From: CAYVUV01 sp964455095
Lineage (GTDB): Bacteria; Desulfobacterota; Binatia; HRBIN30; CADEER01
DNA: 29,127 nucleotides
NCBI GenBank assembly: GCA_964455095.1
Contig: CAYVUV010000296.1
Location: 1 to 29,127 of the forward strand
Direction: 5' to 3'
The notes beneath the pieces were generated by a model. The model saw only the letters and a program-made list of their open reading frames with translations, made no database searches and was not told where the DNA came from. The position numbers and the translations under genes were made by a program. Shown in pieces: positions 7,690 through 14,763 of the stretch. Each line of letters begins with the position of its first letter. The first letter of the stretch is position 1.

Positions 7690-8988
7690 ATGCGACGCGA
7701 TATCGTACATGTGGGCGCGGGGAATCTGACCTACGAGATCCGTGAGATCGTCGCCGTCGGGCGGCAGCTGCGCGACCTCGGGGTCGAGATGACCTGGGAG
7801 AACATCGGCGACCCCATCCAAAAGGGCGAGAAACCGCCCGACTGGATTCGCCAGATCGTGCACGAGCTGGTCGACGAGCCGCTCTCGTGGGCCTATTGCG
7901 ACACCGAGGGCGTGCCCGCCACGCGCGAGTTCCTGGCGGCAAAGGTCAACGAGCGCCCCGGCGGCGTGCGCATCTCGCCGGCCGATATCCTGTTCTTCAA
8001 CGGACTCGGTGACGCCGTATCCAAGGTCTACGGACAGCTGCGCCGCGAGGCGCGGGTGCTCGGTCCGTCGCCGGCGTACAGCACGCACAGCTCGGCCGAG
8101 TCGGCCAGCAGCGGCTACCGCCACCACACGTACGATCTCGATCCGTACAACGGGTGGATGCCGGACGTCGACGACCTGCGCATGAAAGTGAAGTACAACG
8201 ACTCGATTGCCGGCATCCTGTTGTTGACGCCCGACAATCCGACCGGGGCGGTCTACCCGCGCGCCCTGCTCGAGGAAATCGCCGAGATCGCGCGCGAGTA
8301 CGACTGCTTCATCATCACCGACGAGATCTACGCCCACATCGTCTACGACGGCCAGCGCCTGCACGCCAGCCAGTGGGTTGGCGACGTCCCGGCCATCGCC
8401 ATGCGCGGAATCAGCAAGGAGTACCCCTGGCCGGGCTCGCGCTGCGGCTGGATCGAGGTGCTCAACCGCGAGCGCGACGAGAACTTCTCGCGCTACTGCG
8501 ACAGCCTTTTGGCCGCCAAGCGGCTCGAGGTTTCCAGCACCACGCTGCCGCAGATGTCGATCCCGCGCGTCATGGGCGACGCCCGCTACATCGATCACCT
8601 GCGCCGCCGCGAGGTGCTCTTCGGCGGTCGCGCCGACGAGGCCGTTGCCGCCTTTGCGGGGTGCGAGAGCATCGTCGCCAACAAGCCCGGCGGCGCCTTC
8701 TACTTCACCGTGATGTTCAAGGACGGCGTCCTCAACGACCACCAGACACTGCCGATCGAGAACCGCACCGTGCGCGCGCGCGTCGAGCAGATGGTCCAGG
8801 GCGTCGCACCCGACAAGCGTTTCGTCTACTATCTGATGGGGGCCGCCGGCATCGTCGTCGTCCCCCTCACCGGCTTTCAGAGCGAGCACCACGGATTCCG
8901 CATCACGTTGCTCGAATCCGACGACACCAAACGCGCCTGGATCCTGCGCACGCTGCGCCAGTCGATCGACACGTACGTGGCCTCGTAG
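7690..8988 (+). CDS. PLP-dependent aminotransferase, class I/II fold
   Basis: 432 aa, a usual length for fold-type I aminotransferases. Landmarks in order: NIGDPIQKGEKPPDW near the N-terminus (substrate/start segment), FNGLGDAVSKVY (cofactor phosphate region), LLLTPDNPTGAVYP (the NPTG block that binds the pyridoxal ring and substrate), ITDEIYAHIVYDG (Asp and Tyr contacting PLP), and GISKEYPWPGSRCGW with Lys243 as the Schiff-base lysine followed by the phosphate-binding Arg. It transfers an amino group between an amino acid and a 2-oxoacid in the cytoplasm; specificity cannot be read from the sequence, though alanine-type transaminases are the closest in style. The start is the ATG at 7690 with a weak AGG; the frame is open further upstream only as antisense of the propeller gene. 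No signal peptide. Confidence 0.92.
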   Translation: MRRDIVHVGAGNLTYEIREIVAVGRQLRDLGVEMTWENIGDPIQKGEKPPDWIRQIVHELVDEPLSWAYCDTEGVPATREFLAAKVNERPGGVRISPADILFFNGLGDAVSKVYGQLRREARVLGPSPAYSTHSSAESASSGYRHHTYDLDPYNGWMPDVDDLRMKVKYNDSIAGILLLTPDNPTGAVYPRALLEEIAEIAREYDCFIITDEIYAHIVYDGQRLHASQWVGDVPAIAMRGISKEYPWPGSRCGWIEVLNRERDENFSRYCDSLLAAKRLEVSSTTLPQMSIPRVMGDARYIDHLRRREVLFGGRADEAVAAFAGCESIVANKPGGAFYFTVMFKDGVLNDHQTLPIENRTVRARVEQMVQGVAPDKRFVYYLMGAAGIVVVPLTGFQSEHHGFRITLLESDDTKRAWILRTLRQSIDTYVAS

Positions 8989-9010
8989 GCCGTCGATCGA
9001 TCGGGTATTC

Positions 9011-9040
9011 GCGCCGGGCGCCGATCACCGCGCCCGGCGC
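9011..9040. terminator. Bidirectional hairpin between convergent genes
   Basis: Perfect 11-bp GC-rich arms (9011-9021, 9030-9040) with an 8-base loop that contains the stop codon of the minus-strand FecR/DUF6600 gene. It lies 22 bp after the aminotransferase stop, so it can serve both convergent transcripts. Confidence 0.65.
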
Positions 9041-11016
9041 CCGGTCGCATCGCCCGGGTCGGCAGCGCGCAACGGCCGCTGGCTGCCCATCGTGGAGGGG
9101 CGCGGGTCGCCCAACGTCGCAGGGCGGCGCTCCTCCGGTCGACTGCGCGCGACCGGGTAGCTCGGCGCACTCGCAGGGTAGCTCGGGGCACTCGACAGGT
9201 TGCGTCCGGGCGACTCGTGGCGAGGCATGCGGGCACGCGCTGGCGGCGGAGCCGGTGCTTGCTGCGGAGCGGCGGCCTGCGGCGCCGGACGTCGGGGCGC
9301 CGCCTGGGGCTCCTGGACATGCCGCGGTTGGCGCACCCGCGCCGGCGGCGACATATTCTCGCCCGGTGCTGCCTGAGGCCACGTCCTCGGTTGGCGGACC
9401 GACGGCGCCGGCACCTGGCCCGAACGAATCTCGGGTTGTTGCGCCGGGCTCGGGTCGCGGAACCGCGGCGGGCGCGGTTGACGCGCGCGATCACTGAGGT
9501 CGTGTACCGCTGCCGGCGGACGAGGAGCCGCCACCTCCGACGGGGCAGACGGCCGGCGCTGGTCTGGCCCCGCCCCACGGCGGTTGCGTGCTTCGCCGGA
9601 TTCAAAACGGGGTGCGCGGTCGTCTCCCCGCGGGCCGCGCGGGGTGTCCGCATGCCCCCGCGGGCCGCGGATCTCCGCCGCGTCGACACTGGTCGACACC
9701 GGTTGCACCGGCAGCCGGCCATGCAACGGCACGAGCTCGCGAGGGTTGCCGCCGCGCACGCGGAACCGCTCAGCCCCGCCGCGCCCGAAGCGGTCTTCCG
9801 GCACCGCGATCACGGCGTTCTTGACGTGCACGTTGCGGTAGCCGTGGATGTGGTCGACATTGATCACCGTCCGGCGGTCGATGACGATGTTGTTGACCAC
9901 CCGTGGGCCGCCCCAGCCGCGCCAACAGGGCACGCCGACGTAGCCGCGGTGTCCCCACCACGGCACCAGCGGTTCGCCCCAGCCGAGCGCGACCCATCCA
10001 ACCGTCGGGGCGCCAAAGCCGAAGCTGACTCCGAGATGTGGGCCGCCGAAGAACGCGACCAGCGCCGGCGCATAGATCGGCGCCACCACGCGCGGCCCCG
10101 GCGCCCAGCCCCAGTACCCGCGCGTCTGCACCCAGCGACCGTAGTGACACGGAGCCCATCCCCACGGCGCGGCATCGATCCAGCTCCAACCGTAGTGGCG
10201 ATCCCATAGCCAACGCCCGTCGCTGTACGGCGCCCAGTCGGCCGCCACATAGGTGGGCACCCACACCGGACCGTAGTCTGGCGTATCGCGCCAACTGCCG
10301 TTGCGATCGAGCTCTTCGGTCCCGTACACGTCTTCGGGCACGTAGCGCGCGCTCACCGTCTCGGTGAGTTGGTCGCTGCGCCCGTAGTTCCAACCGTCCC
10401 ACTCGTCCAGCGCCGGGGCCGCGTCCACACGCACCGACGGGCGATCGGCCCCCTGCACGATGACGACGTCACCCGACTCGACGGTCGTCGCAGCGCCGTC
10501 CCCGGGCCGCACGGTAGCGCGGCCGTTGCGGCGGGCGGCGAAGGCGGTCGTGTCGCCCGTGATGTCGACGCGATAGTAACCGTCCGACTCGATCGTGAAC
10601 GCCGCATTCGGCGTGGTGATCTCGATCGTCTGTCCCACCTTGAGGCTGCGCAGATCGAACGAGGCCCGACCGGCTGTGACCTCGAGCTGGAGAAAGCCGG
10701 GATCCTGATTGGCGAGGCGCAGCTGGGTATCGGCATCGGCGCGCGCGAACGCGCGCGGGCCGATCTGCACTTCGAAACTGCCGCCCGCGGCGGCGTGCAA
10801 CGCGTCACCTGGCGCGAGCGGAATGTTGATCTGCGCCGGCGTCCAGTTCTCCACGCCCGGACGCCAGAAGGACACGTCGCCCTCGATGAAGCTCAGGCGG
10901 GGCGGGGTCCGCTCGCCCGCTCCCTCGTCTACTTCGGCCCGCGATGGGGGAACAATTCCAGTCACAACCAGCAAAGCCGCCGCAGCGGCCAGCACCTGTG
11001 CGCAACGCGCGTTCAT
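9025..11016 (-). CDS. Exported FecR-domain / DUF6600 protein with Pro-Arg-rich tail
   Basis: 663 aa from the ATG at 11016 (signal peptide MNARCAQVLAAAAALLVVTGIVPPSRA); an upstream in-frame ATG at 11052 would put charged residues before the signal. Residues ~40-165 are a FecR-like beta domain (IEGDVSFWRPG...PLAPGDALHAAAGGSFEVQI...VVIVQG). Residues ~190-330 match DUF6600: WDGWNYGRSDQ, YVPEDVYGTEELDRNGSW, YGPVWVPTYVAADWAPYSDGRWLWDRHYGWSWIDAAPWGWAPCHYGRW. A hydrophobic Gly/Trp-rich stretch follows, then a ~250-residue low-complexity tail rich in Pro, Arg, Ala and Gln. Probably periplasmic or envelope-associated; exact role unknown. It is divergent from the small-protein operon and may share its control region. 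Confidence 0.88.
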   Translation of the reverse strand: MNARCAQVLAAAAALLVVTGIVPPSRAEVDEGAGERTPPRLSFIEGDVSFWRPGVENWTPAQINIPLAPGDALHAAAGGSFEVQIGPRAFARADADTQLRLANQDPGFLQLEVTAGRASFDLRSLKVGQTIEITTPNAAFTIESDGYYRVDITGDTTAFAARRNGRATVRPGDGAATTVESGDVVIVQGADRPSVRVDAAPALDEWDGWNYGRSDQLTETVSARYVPEDVYGTEELDRNGSWRDTPDYGPVWVPTYVAADWAPYSDGRWLWDRHYGWSWIDAAPWGWAPCHYGRWVQTRGYWGWAPGPRVVAPIYAPALVAFFGGPHLGVSFGFGAPTVGWVALGWGEPLVPWWGHRGYVGVPCWRGWGGPRVVNNIVIDRRTVINVDHIHGYRNVHVKNAVIAVPEDRFGRGGAERFRVRGGNPRELVPLHGRLPVQPVSTSVDAAEIRGPRGHADTPRGPRGDDRAPRFESGEARNRRGAGPDQRRPSAPSEVAAPRPPAAVHDLSDRARQPRPPRFRDPSPAQQPEIRSGQVPAPSVRQPRTWPQAAPGENMSPPARVRQPRHVQEPQAAPRRPAPQAAAPQQAPAPPPARARMPRHESPGRNLSSAPSYPASAPSYPVARSRPEERRPATLGDPRPSTMGSQRPLRAADPGDATGRRAR

Positions 11017-11047
11017 GTGGGTCGGTTCCTCATGTGCGACGGGAGGA

Positions 11048-11064
11048 CGCATACGGCGTATGCG
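11048..11064. promoter_or_regulatory. Candidate operator dyad in the divergent FecR/small-lipoprotein region
   Basis: Perfect 8-bp arms (11048-11055, 11057-11064; CGCATACG and CGTATGCG) about one centre base, 31 bp before the FecR-protein start. The only strong dyad in the 261-bp divergent region, so a regulator site is plausible. No convincing -35/-10 pair was found beside it. Confidence 0.35.
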
Positions 11065-11277
11065 CTGGCCGTGTCGCCTCTGGCCCTACCCATTCAAACG
11101 CTGCAGGTGCCGTGAAGTTGCGGGACGCGGAGCAACCGGTCCGCTGCGGGCGGTAAGACTTACATCCCTTCCTACACCCACACGCGGCGCGCGGCCTGGG
11201 AATCGGCGCCCCTGTTTGTTCCGACGATGGCCCCGTCCTTGCTGATCAGGGAATCACACCCTCAGCGAGGAGATTTC

Positions 11278-11454
11278 ATGCGAGCATATCGAGTTCTGAC
11301 CGGCGCTCTGCTGATCGCAATCGCACTCAGCCTTACGGCCTGCCCCGAAAAGGGTCCGGCAGAGCGCGCCGGGGAAAAAGTCGACAACGCAGTCAAGAGC
11401 GCGGGCGACAAGGTCGAAGACGCCGGCGACAAGGTCAAGGACGCGGTCCACTGA
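11278..11454 (+). CDS. Small lipoprotein, first gene of the envelope operon
   Basis: 58 aa. The start at 11278 follows GAGGAG with ideal spacing; a longer in-frame start at 11227 would spoil the signal peptide. The signal sequence ends in LTAC, a lipobox, so Cys is the lipidated N-terminus. The mature peptide is a short, charged amphipathic helix with a repeated GDKVEDAGDKVKDAV pattern, like small entericidin-type or 'KAGDKVKDAV' stress lipoproteins. No catalytic residues. It leads a run of seven closely spaced genes. Confidence 0.85.
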   Translation: MRAYRVLTGALLIAIALSLTACPEKGPAERAGEKVDNAVKSAGDKVEDAGDKVKDAVH

Positions 11455-11468
11455 CCCCGGTCACGACC

Positions 11469-11858
11469 ATGCGCCCTGACGCGGCACTACAGTCCACCGA
11501 CCCCGGCGCGCGCGATCCGTCGATCAGCGACGCGTTGGTGCGGGTCTTCGAGGCAGGTCAACGCATCGTGCTCGACCGCGTCGATCTGGCGCGCTTCGAC
11601 CTCGCGCAGATCGCGACGCGCACCTTGCGCGGCGCCGTATTGGTCGCGGTCGGTGCGCTGTTGATCGCCGGCGCGTGGTTCGCCCTGATCACGGGCGCGG
11701 TGCTCTGGCTGCACATCTATCTGACGTTGCCGGCCAGCATCTTGATCGTCGTCGGTGCCAGCGCAGCCCTCGGCATGGCCGCGGTTGCGGCTGGGATCCA
11801 TCGCGCCACGGGCGATGTCGGCCTGCCCAGCGGCGGCGCCGCTGAGGGGGAACGATGA
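11469..11858 (+). CDS. Holin superfamily III-like (PF07332, YqjE-like) inner-membrane protein
   Basis: 129 aa. An N-terminal helical segment (SISDALVRVFEAGQRIVLDRVDLARFDL) is followed by two hydrophobic spans (GAVLVAVGALLIAGAWFALITGAVLWL and LTLPASILIVVGASAALGMAAVAAG). This layout matches the putative holin-X / YqjE family, widespread in bacteria and encoded beside YqjD in E. coli. Despite the name these are not shown to lyse cells. The start has a weak ribosome site 14 bp after the lipoprotein stop; the stop overlaps the next ATG by 4 bases (ATGA), implying translational coupling. Confidence 0.8.
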   Translation: MRPDAALQSTDPGARDPSISDALVRVFEAGQRIVLDRVDLARFDLAQIATRTLRGAVLVAVGALLIAGAWFALITGAVLWLHIYLTLPASILIVVGASAALGMAAVAAGIHRATGDVGLPSGGAAEGER

Positions 11859-12058
11859 CCGATACTGAAATGCGCGAGGAGTTGGTCGCCGCGGCCGAGC
11901 GCGACGAGCAGGAACTGAAAGCAGCCTTGGCTGACCTCAAGCGTGCCGTTCACTCGCCGTTCGATGTCCACGAAGTGGGCGAGCGCATCGGTGGATCGCC
12001 GGTGCCCTGGTTGTTGGGCAGCCTGTTGTTCGGCCTGTGGCTCGGCAGTCGCAGCTAA
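11855..12058 (+). CDS. Small protein with C-terminal membrane segment (YqjK/DUF3618-like)
   Basis: 67 aa. A charged helix (EELVAAAERDEQELKAALADLKRAV) precedes a C-terminal hydrophobic hairpin-like segment (SPVPWLLGSLLFGLWLGS). The organisation, a cytoplasmic helix plus C-terminal anchor, is typical of small proteins that accompany YqjD/YqjE-type genes. GAGGGGGA lies 3 bases before the ATG, and the start overlaps the preceding stop. Family assignment is tentative. Confidence 0.75.
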   Translation: MTDTEMREELVAAAERDEQELKAALADLKRAVHSPFDVHEVGERIGGSPVPWLLGSLLFGLWLGSRS

Positions 12059-12069
12059 AGGAGACGTGA

Positions 12070-12309
12070 ATGACACAAGAACAGACCGAAACTGGGGGCA
12101 ATGCCCACGACACCACCGTGCCGCAGAACAATGGCAGAACACGCGGGGCGCGCGCTGGACAATCGCCCCTGGCGGATCTCGGGTTGCCAAAGGATTTGGC
12201 GGCGCTCGACGAGCGGTTGCGCACGACCGTGCAAGAACGGCCGTTCATCGCCTTGGGGGCCGCCGTCCTCGCCGGATATTTGCTCGGGCGTGCGCTGTCT
12301 CGCCTTTGA
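12070..12309 (+). CDS. ElaB/YqjD/DUF883-like membrane-anchored protein
   Basis: 79 aa. A polar N-terminus (TETGGNAHDTTVPQNNGRTR) precedes a short helix (ALDERLRTTV) and the terminal block QERPFIALGAAVLAGYLLGRALSRL. The block mirrors the DUF883 C-terminus ('RPxxALGxAAGxGFLLG'), which anchors E. coli YqjD and ElaB in the inner membrane; YqjD is known to bind ribosomes in stationary phase. It has a good AAGGAG site and lies 11 bp after the previous gene. Shorter than full DUF883 proteins (~100 aa), as the coiled-coil part is reduced. Confidence 0.8.
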   Translation: MTQEQTETGGNAHDTTVPQNNGRTRGARAGQSPLADLGLPKDLAALDERLRTTVQERPFIALGAAVLAGYLLGRALSRL

Positions 12310-12337
12310 AGCCCCGACCTACAAAGGAGCGATCGAC

Positions 12338-12652
12338 ATGAACGAGAACAAGAAGCCGGACAGCAACTCGGGTTCGGGCCGCGGCGCAACCGCCCGAAAC
12401 GGCGGCGGTGTGCAAGGTGTGCGCGACGATGTGACCAAGTTGCGTGAAGACGCTCGTCAGACGTTGCAGGACTGGGAGGGAGTGGTCCGCGAGCGTCTGA
12501 CACAACAACCGTATGCCACGCTCGCGATTGCGGCAGGGTTCGGTTACGTCCTCGGCGGCGGATTGCCGACGTTCCTGACCCGTACCCTTTTGCTTGCCGG
12601 CGGCCGACTCGCTGTCGAGAATTTCATCGCCCAGCGCGTCGCGCAAAGCTGA
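12338..12652 (+). CDS. DUF883-like membrane-anchored protein
   Basis: 104 aa from the ATG at 12338 with AAAGGAG upstream; an open frame starting further left lacks a site. A disordered N-terminus (MNENKKPDSNSGSGRGATARN) precedes a helix (VRDDVTKLREDARQTLQDWEGVVRERLTQQ), then a PYATLAIAAGFGYVLGGGLPTFLTRTLLLAG membrane block. The 'QQPYATLAIAAGFGYVLGG' segment is a DUF883-type anchor, here extended by a second amphipathic helix. With its neighbours it forms a set of similar single-anchor proteins; presumably envelope- or ribosome-associated under stress. Confidence 0.82.
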   Translation: MNENKKPDSNSGSGRGATARNGGGVQGVRDDVTKLREDARQTLQDWEGVVRERLTQQPYATLAIAAGFGYVLGGGLPTFLTRTLLLAGGRLAVENFIAQRVAQS

Positions 12653-12703
12653 TTCAGCCGCGCCGATTCCCCCACCCTGATTTGCCCACACAAGGAGAAG
12701 AAC

Positions 12704-12967
12704 ATGGATCTTACGACCAAGGATATCGCACGCAACCTGCCCTCCACCGACGATTTGATCCGCGCGCTCGGACTACGCCGCAACACGACCGATGTCGTCC
12801 CCAGTGTGGCGTTGTTTGGCGCCGGCCTGTTGGTGGGTGCCGGTCTGGCGCTGCTGTTCGCGCCGACCACGGGGCGCGAGCTGCGCGAAGGGATCGAGGA
12901 GCGCGCCTCCGACCTGCGCGAGCGCGTCGCTTCGACGGCTGAAGCCGCGGCCGACGCCGCGAGCTGA
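12704..12967 (+). CDS. YtxH-like small membrane protein
   Basis: 87 aa. After a soluble N-terminus (LTTKDIARNLPSTDDLIRALGLRR), the segment VPSVALFGAGLLVGAGLALLFAPTTGRELREGIEERA matches the YtxH (PF12732) signature: a Gly-rich membrane helix, 'LLFAPxxGxELR', then a long amphipathic helix. YtxH-like proteins are general-stress proteins in Bacillus. AAGGAG precedes the ATG, 51 bp after the previous stop. Confidence 0.85.
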   Translation: MDLTTKDIARNLPSTDDLIRALGLRRNTTDVVPSVALFGAGLLVGAGLALLFAPTTGRELREGIEERASDLRERVASTAEAAADAAS

Positions 12968-12978
12968 GCCCGGTTTTC

Positions 12979-14028
12979 ATGCCGCGCTCCGCTTGCGCCT
13001 CGCTACCCTGGCGCGCGCTGATCGCTGCGGTCGCGGTGTTGCTCGTCGCAGCGCCAGTGCGCGCTGACGACGAGTACATCCGCGGCTACGCAGCGGCCGT
13101 GCTCGAACGCGACTTCAATCTGCGGGCCGACGCGGTGAGCGTCGCGGACGGCGTCGTCACCGTGCGCGGCGATCTGCCCGAGTCCGAAGGGTCGCAGCTG
13201 AAGGCCGCCCTGCTCGAGCTGGACGGCGTGCGCGAGGTCGTCCTGGTCGAAGGCGAAACGCGCGAAGCGGGCTGGTCTTGGCTGCCGCGCCACAACCAGT
13301 TCAAGCCGCTGATCGCCGATCCGCGCTGGCCGCGCTTTGCGGCCGCGTATCAGTATTACATCGACGACTCGGAGCTGACGCACGTGGCGGCGGTCAGTTT
13401 TGGCGAGGCGTTCCCGATCGTTCAGTACAACCCGAGCTCGGCCGGCACCTGGCAGGCCGGCCTGCAAGCCGGCGTGTTCTCCATTTTCGACATGGCATCG
13501 AGCTCGTTCGACCTGGTCAACGCCGATTATTTCGCCGCGCTTCCCGTCAGCTACTCGCTCGGCAACTTCTCCGCCCTCGGCCGCGTCTTCCACCAGAGCT
13601 CGCATCTGGGCGACGAGTTCCTGCTGCGCAATCGCACGGAGCGAATCAATCTCAGTTACGAAGCCGTCGACATGCTTTTGTCATACGAGCTCCCGGCCGG
13701 CTTCCGGCTCTACGGCGGCGGGGGTTATTTGATGCGGGTCGATCCCTCCGGGATCAAACCATGGTCGCTGCAGACCGGCGCCGAGTATGTCGGCCGGGCG
13801 TTCGACACCGGCATCGCCATACGCCCGGTCGCGGCCGTGGACGTCCAGGTCAACCAGGAAGGCGGCTGGGACCCCAATGTCGCTCCCCAGATCGGTGTCC
13901 AGTTGGGCAAGCGCCGCAACCGCACGTTGAAGATCCTGTTGGGATATTTCAACGGCAAGTCGCCGAACGGCCAGTTCTACGAGCGGCACATCCAGTACAT
14001 CAGCCTGGGCGCCCAGCTGGCGCTCTAA
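12979..14028 (+). CDS. BON-domain / DUF1207 exported protein
   Basis: 349 aa. Signal peptide ~1-29 (LIAAVAVLLVAAPVRADD). Residues ~30-95 form a BON-like domain (AAVLERDFNLRADAVSVADGVVTVRGDLPESE...VREVVLVEG), a phospholipid-binding fold of envelope proteins such as OsmY. From ~100 to the end it matches DUF1207: FKPLIADPRWPRFAAAYQYYIDD, VAAVSFGEAFPIVQ, WQAGLQAGVFSIFD, SFDLVNADY, FHQSSHLGDEFLLR, INLSYEAVD, with alternating strands and a final aromatic/hydrophobic strand consistent with an outer-membrane beta-barrel. It starts 11 bp after the YtxH-like gene and closes the operon. Confidence 0.88.
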   Translation: MPRSACASLPWRALIAAVAVLLVAAPVRADDEYIRGYAAAVLERDFNLRADAVSVADGVVTVRGDLPESEGSQLKAALLELDGVREVVLVEGETREAGWSWLPRHNQFKPLIADPRWPRFAAAYQYYIDDSELTHVAAVSFGEAFPIVQYNPSSAGTWQAGLQAGVFSIFDMASSSFDLVNADYFAALPVSYSLGNFSALGRVFHQSSHLGDEFLLRNRTERINLSYEAVDMLLSYELPAGFRLYGGGGYLMRVDPSGIKPWSLQTGAEYVGRAFDTGIAIRPVAAVDVQVNQEGGWDPNVAPQIGVQLGKRRNRTLKILLGYFNGKSPNGQFYERHIQYISLGAQLAL

Positions 14029-14102
14029 AACCGGGCGGTCAGCCAACCGCGGCGGTCGCGGGCCGGCGCGCGGGTCGACTACTGATCCGCTCACCTTGAA
14101 CA

Positions 14103-14171
14103 GGGAGGGCGAGGCTCCCGCCGAGAAGTGGCTCAATGTGGCAGAACGCTCGGCGGGAGCGTCGCCCTCCC
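14103..14171. repeat. Large imperfect inverted repeat, GGGAGGGCGAGGCTCCCG type
   Basis: Arms 14103-14125 and 14149-14171 (23 bp) match at 22 positions around a 23-bp spacer. A third partial unit (GGAGCGACGCTCCCGCGAGG) follows near 14190-14209. This motif, 'GGAGGGCGACGCTCCCGCCGAG', occurs as a dispersed intergenic repeat in several GC-rich bacterial genomes. It lies between convergent genes and may also help end transcription. Confidence 0.65.
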
Positions 14172-14233
14172 AGCGGAGATCAAGAGGGCGGAGCGACGCT
14201 CCCGCGAGGGCGGGTATGCTGCGAGCGGGAGAC

Positions 14234-14266
14234 CGCGTGCCCGACCACCATCAGGTCGGGCACGCG
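14234..14266. terminator. Bidirectional hairpin between convergent genes
   Basis: Perfect 13-bp arms (14234-14246, 14254-14266) with a 7-base loop, 14 bp beyond the DUF1328 stop on the minus strand and downstream of the BON-DUF1207 gene on the plus strand. No clear U-tract. Confidence 0.65.
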
Positions 14267-14280
14267 TCCCACTTTCCGCT

Positions 14281-14451
14281 TCACGGTAATGGCGTCGGCG
14301 CCCGGCCCGTGACGAGCGCGATGACCAGAAACACCAGCGCCACGAATACCAGCGTGTAGCCGATATTGGCCGACAATCCGGCGACCCCGCGCATGCCGAG
14401 GACCGCGGCCACCAGGGCCACCACAAAGAAAATGAGCGCGTAATGCAGCAT
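14281..14451 (-). CDS. DUF1328 (YtjA-family) small membrane protein
   Basis: 56 aa. Start supported by AAGGAGGAG upstream. Two hydrophobic helices (YALIFFVVALVAAVLGMRGVAG and GYTLVFVALVFLVIALVTG) separated by a short turn are the DUF1328 layout: 'ALIFxVVALIAAxLGFxGIAG'. These ~55-aa inner-membrane proteins are common in proteobacteria and often stress-induced; biochemical role unknown. It lies close to the membrane-protein operon and faces the sensor-kinase gene, with which it shares a divergent region. Confidence 0.9.
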   Translation of the reverse strand: MLHYALIFFVVALVAAVLGMRGVAGLSANIGYTLVFVALVFLVIALVTGRAPTPLP

Positions 14452-14763
14452 GACGATCTCCTCCTTCTTATCACTGCCAAACCGATTCGGGTTGGCACGG
14501 TTGACAAAGCGAGGGCGCAACATGCGTGCCATACGCTTGCGCAGCCGGTAGCTGCACTTGACGAGTTGGCCATTGGCGGGTGTCCCCGTTTCTGCAGCGG
14601 CCCGTTGTAGATTCTGCACGACGTCGGAGCGACCGCGACTTCGCTGTGCTTGCATCCATTTCCGGCACTCTGCCGACTGTGGGTTGGCGCAACCGGCTGT
14701 TACCCCAAACGCGTCCCGTACTGCTCGATCACGCGGCATGCTCGTTGCTCCATTGTCAGGGTG
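14452..14763. other. Divergent control region between DUF1328 and hybrid kinase genes
   Basis: 312 bp without a supported gene. The open frames crossing it are not backed by a ribosome site or protein family. It should contain both promoters. A TTGACA hexamer at 14501-14506 (+) has no good -10 at standard spacing, so I call no promoter. Confidence 0.55.

Noticed and set aside
7588..8892. Extension of the propeller gene's frame upstream through the aminotransferase
   Set aside because: The added residues lack domain character, and the aminotransferase is intact on the other strand; the signal peptide fits a start near 7587.
11469..11858. Holin-like gene as a prophage lysis cassette
   Set aside because: No endolysin, spanin or phage structural gene is near; the neighbours are stress-type membrane proteins, and the chromosomal YqjE family explains it better.
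14501..14534. TTGACA hexamer as a -35 for the hybrid kinase
   Set aside because: The only -10-like sequence (CATACG) is 22 bp away and poor.
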